Below are positions 1 to 4,160 of a stretch of DNA of 6,494 bases, piece by piece. The notes under the pieces were generated by a model that was given only the letters and a program-made list of their open reading frames with translations, made no database searches and was not told the origin of the DNA. Source of the DNA: an uncultured Porphyromonas sp. (GTDB lineage Bacteria > Bacteroidota > Bacteroidia > Bacteroidales > Porphyromonadaceae); the NCBI GenBank assembly GCA_946997275.1, contig CAMPUN010000068.1:1-6494 (forward strand). Reading direction: 5' to 3'. Each line of letters starts with the position of its first letter. The first letter of the stretch is position 1. Both the position numbers and the translations under genes were made by a program.

Positions 1-2
1 TC

Positions 3-77
3 GGCTACGACACTTGTCAGCAGTGCGAGCGCTATCAGAGACGTAAGCAGAGCGCCAGGCAGGTAGTCGCCAGCTAA
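3..77 (+). CDS. possible 3' end of an unidentified gene (partial)
   Basis: The + strand frame beginning at base 3 is open from the window edge to a TAA at 75-77. It would encode a 24-residue hydrophilic tail ending in SARQVVAS, with two cysteines three residues apart and many Arg/Gln/Lys. I do not recognise it. A stem followed by a T-rich run lies 25 bases further on (102-160), which would suit a gene ending here. The opposite strand is also open in the codon-aligned frame and reads as a Leu/Ala-rich hydrophobic stretch, like a signal peptide. However, that frame has only a TTG as possible start, because the ATG immediately upstream in frame is followed at once by TGA. Gln/Glu/Lys-rich coding commonly gives a Leu-rich antisense shadow, so I favour the + strand, weakly. 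Confidence 0.35.
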   Translation, partial: GYDTCQQCERYQRRKQSARQVVAS

Positions 78-101
78 CAAGAATCGGCGTCACATAGTCA
101 G

Positions 102-160
102 TCGGGTGGTACCGAAGATCTCGGAGTAATCTGAGCGATTCGTTACCATCCGATTGTTTT
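102..160 (+). terminator. possible branched terminator or structured 3' UTR
   Basis: TCGGGTGGTA (102-111) pairs over ten bases with TACCATCCGA (144-153), with one G-U pair, and TTGTTTTA follows directly (154-161). The 32 bases enclosed can form two further small hairpins: CCGA/TCGG (112-115 with 121-124) and AATC/GATT (128-131 with 137-140). The whole would fold as a three-way junction ending in a T-rich tract. The closing stem and T-run fit intrinsic termination of a gene ending near 77, but the enclosed loop is long for a classical terminator and the T-run is interrupted by G. Confidence 0.4.
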
Positions 161-236
161 ATAGCAGGATGTGGTCAGGGCTAACGGACCATAGTCAACG
201 GGTTGTGTCAAGCCACCACGGAGTAAATTCCAATTC

Positions 237-286
237 CTCAGTGGGGATTTTTCATTGTCCAGTGAGGAGCGGAAAAATTCTTCCGA
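237..286. repeat. structured direct repeat, copy A
   Basis: This 50-base segment aligns without gaps to 344-393, with 37 of 50 positions identical and a spacing of 107 bases. With one additional base at its left it forms an imperfect hairpin: CCTCAGTGG (236-244) pairs with CCAGTGAGG (259-267) across a 14-base loop, with a single internal G-G mismatch. It ends in ATTCTTCCGA, which is also the start of the first 21-base tandem unit. The arms are compared with copy B under the findings. Not a known element that I can name. Confidence 0.65.
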
Positions 287-340
287 ACTTTGATTTCATT
301 CTTCCGAAGTTCCATTTGCTTCTTCCGAAGTTTCATTTCT
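278..340. repeat. three 21-base tandem repeat units
   Basis: Three head-to-tail units of exactly 21 bases occupy 278-298, 299-319 and 320-340. All begin with TTCTTCCGAA and share a downstream ATTT. Units 1 and 3, and units 2 and 3, match at 18 of 21 positions; units 1 and 2 match at 16. The start of a degenerate fourth unit (TTCCTCCGA) is seen at 385-393 after repeat copy B. The array lies between two copies of the hairpin repeat. Short tandem units inside small non-coding elements recall the BrickBuilt MITE-like elements described in Porphyromonas gingivalis, but I cannot compare the sequences here. Confidence 0.85.
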
Positions 341-343
341 CGC

Positions 344-393
344 CTCGGTGGAGATTTTTGAAGATCCAGCGAGCTATGGAGAAATTCCTCCGA
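344..393. repeat. structured direct repeat, copy B
   Basis: Second copy of the element at 237-286. Its hairpin arms are CTCGGTGG (344-351) and CCAGCGAG (366-373), again separated by 14 bases and again with a G-G mismatch at the same place (348 opposite 369). The pair that is A-T in copy A (240/263) is G-C here (347/370), so both partners have changed while pairing is kept. The outermost pair of copy A (C236-G267) is lost here (C343 opposite C374). The copy ends in ATTCCTCCGA, the beginning of a decayed tandem unit. Confidence 0.65.
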
Positions 394-398
394 GGAAT
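384..398. repeat. perfect 15-base palindrome
   Basis: ATTCCTC and GAGGAAT are perfect inverted arms around a single C at 391. In RNA this would form a six-pair stem with a CCG loop. It overlaps the end of repeat copy B and may be either a protein-binding dyad or a by-product of the TTCCTCCGA repeat core meeting its complement. No T-run follows it, so it is not an intrinsic terminator. It lies about 70 bases upstream of the tRNA promoter's -7 box. Confidence 0.6.
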
Positions 399-443
399 CG
401 GAACGTATGAAAGACGTGGACGAGATCCACTCGGTGGGGTCTG

Positions 444-472
444 TTGCTGTATCTATATTTTTCGTATCTTTG
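444..472 (+). promoter_or_regulatory. promoter for the tRNA-Lys gene
   Basis: TATCTTTG at 465-472 matches the Bacteroidota -7 consensus TAnnTTTG exactly. A TTG at 444-446 lies 18 bases upstream and can serve as the -33 element. Transcription would start around 477-481, giving a leader of about 50 bases before the mature tRNA. This is the only full-consensus -7 box seen upstream of the tRNA. Confidence 0.7.
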
Positions 473-494
473 CACCACGTTTTTAGCCCAAAGG

Positions 495-520
495 GAGATC
501 AGCGCACGCGCTATGATCTC
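495..520 (+). other. leader hairpin before tRNA-Lys
   Basis: GAGATC (495-500) pairs with GATCTC (515-520), and AGCG (501-504) with CGCT (509-512), leaving a CACG loop and a two-base AT bulge (513-514). The ten-pair stem lies entirely between the promoter and the tRNA, ending ten bases before the mature 5' end. No T-run follows, so it is not a terminator. It could be a processing or stabilising structure in the precursor; this role is inference. Confidence 0.7.
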
Positions 521-530
521 AAATGAGGGC

Positions 531-603
531 GAGCCGCTAGCTCAGTTGGTAGAGCACAACACTTTTAATGTTGGGGTCATGGGTTCGAGCCCCATGCGGC
601 TCA
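531..603 (+). tRNA. tRNA-Lys (anticodon UUU)
   Basis: A complete cloverleaf of 73 bases. The acceptor arm pairs GAGCCGC (531-537) with GCGGCTC (596-602) perfectly, with discriminator A603. The D stem is GCTC/GAGC (540-543 with 552-555) around a loop containing GG. The anticodon stem is CAACA/TGTTG (557-561 with 569-573) and the loop CTTTTAA places TTT at 564-566, reading lysine AAA/AAG codons. The variable region is 574-578 and the T arm ATGGG/CCCAT (579-583 with 591-595) encloses TTCGAGC. CCA is not encoded, since 604 onward reads CAG, so it must be added after transcription. The gene appears to be a single-gene transcription unit with its own promoter and terminator. Confidence 0.98.
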
Positions 604-647
604 CAGACGATCCCAAAATACTTTATAGTGATACAACACTTCGGATG

Positions 648-687
648 GTCTCTCGGTAACTCTTACTGGGAGGCTTTTTTGTTTTTA
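648..687 (+). terminator. intrinsic terminator after tRNA-Lys
   Basis: A twelve-pair stem with no bulge (648-659 with 663-674, including three G-U pairs) closes on a CTC loop and is followed by six T, a G and five T (675-686). This is a textbook Rho-independent terminator 44 bases after the tRNA. It separates the tRNA transcript from the amidase operon, whose own promoter box lies downstream. Confidence 0.9.
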
Positions 688-732
688 GGGCTAGGGGGGC
701 GAGATTGTTCTGCTGCTTTGCGCTATATTTCT

Positions 733-740
733 TACCTTTG
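733..740 (+). promoter_or_regulatory. -7 promoter box of the amidase operon
   Basis: TACCTTTG matches TAnnTTTG exactly and lies 24 bases before the ATG at 765, implying a short leader of about 15-20 bases. No clear TTTG/TTG element is seen at the expected -33 spacing (about 708-714 reads TTCTGCT), so the call rests on the -7 box and its place between a strong terminator and the first gene. Confidence 0.55.
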
Positions 741-764
741 CTCTCAGTACTTATTAGCCACCTC

Positions 765-1874
765 ATGAAGTCTTTGGTCAAACTCGCCCTCGCTATACTT
801 CTTGCCACGATAGCCTGTCCGCAGGACTTGCTAGCGCAGCAGAAAGCCTACACAGTCGTGATCGATGCGGGTCACGGTGGGCATGATGCTGGTGCCTGCG
901 CCTTCGGACGCAGGGAGAAGGATATCAATCTAGCCGTAGCACTCCTGACCCGTAAGTATATCGAGCAGGCGCACCCCGAGGTAAAGGTCTACATGACCCG
1001 ATCGACAGATGTCTTCGTTGGGTTACGAGAGCGAGCCAACTTTGCCAATAAGAAGAAAGCCGACCTCTTCATCAGCATCCATACCAACTCAGCGCCGAGC
1101 CCGAGTGCTTCTGGCACAGAGACCTACGTGCTGGGATTGCGCCGTGCCAATGATAACCTAGCAGTCTCCAAGCGTGAGAATCAAGTAATCCTCCTGGAGA
1201 AGGACTATAAGGAGACGTACGAGGGCTTTGACCCAAACAGCACCGAGAGCTACATCATCTTTGAGTTTATGCAAAACGTCCACCTCACCTCTAGCATCAA
1301 TATAGCGAGCGAGGTGCAGAAGTCGTTTGTTAAGCTGGGGCGAGGCAATCGCAGTGTGCGGCAAGGGCCCTTTCTCGTAATACGAGAGACCGCCATGCCG
1401 AGTATTCTCGTGGAGCTTGGCTTCATCACAAACAAGGCGGAGTCGGACTACCTCGTCAGTCAGAGTGGACGTGAGCAACTGGCCAAGGGCATCGCTGACG
1501 GCTTCTCTAGATACTACAAGAAGTATATACGCACGACCAGCCCTAAGAAGCAAAAGAAACAAAAGGAGACCACCGAGTCGGCATCTGACGAAGGGACTAC
1601 AGCACAGCAAAGTGCCACCACAAACTCAGATAGTGAGGAGTACTACCGCATACAGATAGCAACGTCTCGTCAACAGCTAGAGACAAGCGACCCTTACTTT
1701 CGCGATCTAACCGATGTACAGCGGGAGCAGCGTGGCAAGCTTTACATGTACACAGCTGAGCAGTACAATTCTCTCAGCGAGGCGAGACAAGCTCAGCAGC
1801 GACTAGCCAAGCGCTATCCAGGATGCTACATCATCCGCTATCTCAAGGGCGTAAGAGATAAGGAGATTTACTAA
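765..1874 (+). CDS. N-acetylmuramoyl-L-alanine amidase (Amidase_3) with SPOR-like domain
   Basis: Zinc hydrolase that cleaves the amide bond between N-acetylmuramic acid and the stem peptide, working in the periplasm on septal or old peptidoglycan. The 369-residue protein has an N-terminal signal sequence (about 1-24, probable cut after LLA). The Amidase_3 domain spans about 29-252. Visible family residues are His37 in DAGHGG, Glu51 in EKDINL and His106 in SIHTN as zinc ligands, and Glu217 in VELGFITN as catalytic acid. A segment at about 125-200 between these motifs corresponds to the region that carries a regulatory helix in AmiC-type enzymes. A Lys- then Ser/Thr-rich linker (255-290) leads to a SPOR-like domain (about 292-362), which in this family binds denuded glycan. 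I chose ATG 765 over an in-frame TTG at 705, because the longer form would bury the signal peptide and overlap the promoter box. Cys18 after TIA is a poor lipobox, so a lipoprotein is possible but less likely. First gene of the operon. Confidence 0.95.
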   Translation: MKSLVKLALAILLATIACPQDLLAQQKAYTVVIDAGHGGHDAGACAFGRREKDINLAVALLTRKYIEQAHPEVKVYMTRSTDVFVGLRERANFANKKKADLFISIHTNSAPSPSASGTETYVLGLRRANDNLAVSKRENQVILLEKDYKETYEGFDPNSTESYIIFEFMQNVHLTSSINIASEVQKSFVKLGRGNRSVRQGPFLVIRETAMPSILVELGFITNKAESDYLVSQSGREQLAKGIADGFSRYYKKYIRTTSPKKQKKQKETTESASDEGTTAQQSATTNSDSEEYYRIQIATSRQQLETSDPYFRDLTDVQREQRGKLYMYTAEQYNSLSEARQAQQRLAKRYPGCYIIRYLKGVRDKEIY

Positions 1875-1890
1875 GAGACTCAGCAGCACT

Positions 1891-2787
1891 ATGCCACAGA
1901 AAAGACTCACACGCCAGACGGTCAAGATAGGATTCTTCACCCTCTTAGCAATCCTCATACTATACCTAGGGATCACTTACCTCAAGGGACTCTCCATCTC
2001 AGCTCGTTCTAAGACTTACTATGTCTCGATGAACGATGTGACGGGGGTCAACGTGGCTACGCGGGTCTTCGTCAATGGCTACAAGGTAGGCTCCGTTCGC
2101 AAGATTGAGTATGACTATGCACACAACGGCAAGTCGATCCTCACGCTCACGCTAGACCCTGACATCAAGCTACCCCAAGGTACGCAGGTGCAGGTCGCCC
2201 AGACACTCCTCAGTGGTGCTCTGGTCAATCTAATCCTTCCTGAGCTAGAGACGGGCGCTTATCTCAAGGCGAAGGACACCATCCCGATGTCCACCGAGCG
2301 GTCGGCAGTGAGCCTAGAGCAGCTACAAAGCGAGTTCGTACCGCGCATCTCCGCCACGCTCAGCCGTATGGATAGCGTCTTGCTACAAGCCAATACGATC
2401 CTCTCCAATCCAAATATAGAGCCGACGCTCGCCGATGTGCGTCAGTCGGCACAGCATATCAACGCTTCGTCAGCTCAGCTACAGCAGTCGCTTCGTTCGC
2501 TTCCCACCATTATGGGGCGCATCGATCATACCTCGGCAAATGTCGATAGCTTTGCCTCTAGGCTCGACTCGCTACGCCTGCAGGAGACGATAAATAATCT
2601 AGAGAGCACCTCGCGTGAGCTCAAGAGCTTCACCCAGCGCCTCAACCAGTCCAACGGTACCGTGAGCAGACTCCTCAACGAGGACGGACTCTACAACCGC
2701 ATCGACAGCGTCACGACTAGCCTCGATGCGCTAGTCCGAGACATCAAGGCAAACCCCAAGAAGTATGTCAAGCTCTCACTCTTCTAA
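1891..2787 (+). CDS. MlaD/MCE-family lipid-transport protein
   Basis: Single-pass inner-membrane protein with a periplasmic MCE domain, the substrate-binding module of ABC-type lipid transporters such as Mla. The 298 residues show a basic N-terminus, one membrane helix (about 12-31), and an MCE domain (about 40-120) with the conserved core TGVNVATRVFVNGYKVGSV and a following hydrophobic segment LLSGALVNLIL. A long, mostly helical Ser/Gln/Leu-rich tail (about 140-285) probably forms coiled coils, as in MCE proteins that build a tunnel across the periplasm. The NPKKY..LSLF ending is typical of Bacteroidota members. It begins 16 bases after the amidase stop. No MlaE permease, MlaF ATPase or MlaB gene is present nearby, so its partners must be encoded elsewhere. 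No Shine-Dalgarno is visible. The family assignment is firm; the transported lipid is unknown. Confidence 0.93.
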   Translation: MPQKRLTRQTVKIGFFTLLAILILYLGITYLKGLSISARSKTYYVSMNDVTGVNVATRVFVNGYKVGSVRKIEYDYAHNGKSILTLTLDPDIKLPQGTQVQVAQTLLSGALVNLILPELETGAYLKAKDTIPMSTERSAVSLEQLQSEFVPRISATLSRMDSVLLQANTILSNPNIEPTLADVRQSAQHINASSAQLQQSLRSLPTIMGRIDHTSANVDSFASRLDSLRLQETINNLESTSRELKSFTQRLNQSNGTVSRLLNEDGLYNRIDSVTTSLDALVRDIKANPKKYVKLSLF

Positions 2788-2801
2788 CCTCTAATCTCTA
2801 T

Positions 2802-2999
2802 ATGCCACGCAATAAAAAGAAGCCACTCAACTGGCTCGATAAGACACTCTTCGTCCTGATGCTCCTCGTCATCGTAGGGATGATCGTAGCACTATCCGTC
2901 GCTGATGGAGCCAAGCTCTACGTCCTCCTCGGAGGCGGTGGCTTGCTCGTGCTCAACTTGCTCTTCGTCCTCTACTTCGCACGACGTAATCGACTATAA
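2802..2999 (+). CDS. small two-helix membrane protein, function unknown
   Basis: A 65-residue protein with a Lys-rich N-terminus (MPRNKKKPLNW), two hydrophobic helices (about 14-34 and 39-60, the second following a GGGG turn) and a basic C-terminal end (ARRNRL). Positive charge at both ends suggests a hairpin with both ends in the cytoplasm. I do not recognise the family. It fits between the MCE gene (14-base gap) and the first CHR gene (15-base gap), on the same strand and without a terminator, and uses the same codon style as its neighbours, so it is likely real. A role as a small accessory subunit of a neighbouring membrane protein is only a guess from position. Confidence 0.8.
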   Translation: MPRNKKKPLNWLDKTLFVLMLLVIVGMIVALSVADGAKLYVLLGGGGLLVLNLLFVLYFARRNRL

Positions 3000-3014
3000 G
3001 CGAGCTAGGATAGG

Positions 3015-3545
3015 ATGCTCTGGAGACTCTTCATCACATTCGTTCGCATCGGGGGCTTTACCTTCGGTGGGGGCTACGCTATGCTTTCGCTCATACAGCA
3101 TGACGTCGTGGAGAAGAACCACTGGATGACCGACGAGGAGTTCATCGACCTCTTTGCCGTGTCGCAGTCGCTACCGGGAGTCTTTGCGGTCAATATGTCG
3201 ATCTTCATCGGCTATCGGCTGAAGGGCTATCTCGGAGCGGTGACTTGCGCGATCGGCACGACGCTTCCCTCCTTTATTATCATCCTACTCTTGGCGATGT
3301 TTTACCAAGAGGTCAATGACAACGTCTGGGTACAGCGGGTCATGTACGGCATACGTCCTGCAGTCGTGGCGATGATTGCGATCCCCGTCATCACCACCTG
3401 GCGGGCGATGAAAGGCACTTGGCGGATGGTCTGGATACCGATCCTGTCGGCCTTGCTGGTCTGGCTCATGGGCGTCTCACCCGTCTGGATCATCATCGGC
3501 TCTGCACTCGGAGGGATCATTTATAGTGTCATGAGAAGGAAATAG
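3015..3545 (+). CDS. half-size chromate transporter (CHR) family protein, first subunit
   Basis: Inner-membrane protein of the CHR (ChrA-like) superfamily, here as a single 176-residue domain of about six helices rather than the roughly 400-residue two-domain form. Family motifs are clear: FTFGGGYAMLSLIQ at 15-28, a SQSLPGVFAVN motif at 50-60 followed by FIGY, TTLPSF at 82-87 and GIRPAVVAMI at 112-121. Short CHR proteins are usually encoded as adjacent pairs that work together, and the next gene is the partner. The PGP typical of the second motif is PGV here, while the partner has PGP. The start is preceded by AGGATAGG, one of the few purine-rich Shine-Dalgarno-like sequences in the operon. 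Family members export chromate, but the true substrate in this organism is not shown by sequence. Confidence 0.92.
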   Translation: MLWRLFITFVRIGGFTFGGGYAMLSLIQHDVVEKNHWMTDEEFIDLFAVSQSLPGVFAVNMSIFIGYRLKGYLGAVTCAIGTTLPSFIIILLLAMFYQEVNDNVWVQRVMYGIRPAVVAMIAIPVITTWRAMKGTWRMVWIPILSALLVWLMGVSPVWIIIGSALGGIIYSVMRRK

Positions 3546-3557
3546 GACGGCAAGGCA

Positions 3558-4160
3558 ATGATCTACTTACAGCTCTTTTGGGTCTACATTCAGATCGGTC
3601 TCTTCGGCTTCGGTGGAGGCTATGCGATGCTTTCGCTAATCCAAAACGAAGTGGTCTACAAGTATGGCTGGCTCACCAATCAGCAGTTCACCGACATCGT
3701 AGCTGTCAGCCAAGTAACCCCAGGACCCATCGGGATCAACAGTGCTACCTATATCGGTTACTCCGTCACGGGCGGTAGCATCCTCGGCTCGCTCCTCGCA
3801 ACGACCGCCGTGATGCTCCCCTCCTTCATCCTCTGCCTCATCATCTCCCGAAGCTTCCAAGCTTTTAGGAGCAATCGCTACGTCGATGCCGCCTTCCTCG
3901 GCATACGCCCCGCCAGTGTCGGACTCATCGCAGCCGCCGCTCTGATGCTGATGATACAGCCAGGGCTTTGGACGCTCCTCACGCTCCCCGCTGGCACGCC
4001 GATCACGGTGGATAATATCATCGTCACGGAGAACTTCATCGACTACCGTAGCTTCATCATCTTTGCCGTGACGGGACTCGTTCTTTATAAGAAGTGGGTT
4101 CACCCGATCCTGCTCATAGTCCTGGCGGGCATTGCTGGCGTTTTGCTCTACTCGCTATGA
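3558..4160 (+). CDS. half-size chromate transporter (CHR) family protein, second subunit
   Basis: Partner of the preceding gene, 200 residues with about six helices. It repeats the same motifs: FGFGGGYAMLSLIQ at 16-29, SQVTPGPIGIN at 51-61 followed by ATYIGY, LPSF at 87-90 and GIRPASVGLI at 115-124. The identical core FGGGYAMLSLIQ in both proteins shows that they arose by an ancient duplication, and the many differences elsewhere show long divergence. This copy has an extra hydrophilic loop (about 143-165) before its last helices, which explains its greater length. It starts 12 bases after the first subunit, and its stop codon overlaps the start of mtaB (ATGA), suggesting coupled translation. 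A heterodimeric transporter is inferred from known short-CHR pairs; substrate unproven. Confidence 0.92.
   Translation: MIYLQLFWVYIQIGLFGFGGGYAMLSLIQNEVVYKYGWLTNQQFTDIVAVSQVTPGPIGINSATYIGYSVTGGSILGSLLATTAVMLPSFILCLIISRSFQAFRSNRYVDAAFLGIRPASVGLIAAAALMLMIQPGLWTLLTLPAGTPITVDNIIVTENFIDYRSFIIFAVTGLVLYKKWVHPILLIVLAGIAGVLLYSL

Larger units (their letters stand above)
78..443. other. intergenic region without a convincing gene
   Basis: No credible coding region is seen between the possible gene end at 77 and the tRNA promoter. The longest frame (154-486, TTG start) gives a low-complexity product whose F-[IL]-L-P-[KN]-F heptads are simply the 21-base tandem units read in frame, and it would run through the tRNA promoter. 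What the stretch does hold is a possible terminator at its left end, the two hairpin repeat copies, the tandem units, a perfect palindrome, and near 416-437 small alternative hairpins (GTGGA/TCCAC and CCAC/GTGG) whose significance is unclear. Confidence 0.7.

Noticed and set aside
278..393. CRISPR-like array
   Set aside because: The 21-base units abut each other without spacers, and no cas gene is seen.
416..437. Small hairpins GTGGA/TCCAC and CCAC/GTGG before the tRNA promoter
   Set aside because: Four- and five-pair stems of this kind are expected by chance, and the two exclude each other.
154..486. 110-codon + strand frame with repeated FILPKF heptads
   Set aside because: It needs a TTG start, is low in complexity, owes its heptads to the 21-base tandem units, and runs through the tRNA promoter.
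444..659. + strand frame across the tRNA-Lys gene (and a second frame from 568)
   Set aside because: Both read through the cloverleaf, and the second also through the terminator; no homology is apparent.
705..764. N-terminal extension of the amidase from a TTG
   Set aside because: It would cover the -7 box and place a second hydrophobic stretch before a good signal peptide that begins at ATG 765.
1158..1610. 150-codon minus strand frame
   Set aside because: Antisense shadow of the amidase, whose motifs are intact on the + strand.
3636..4103. 155-codon minus strand frame rich in Asp, Glu and Gly
   Set aside because: Antisense shadow of the second CHR gene; its acidic composition follows from hydrophobic codons on the other strand.
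4094..4156. Longer start for mtaB
   Set aside because: It would overlap the transporter by 67 bases and add a leader unlike the family, whereas ATG 4157 gives the common ATGA overlap.
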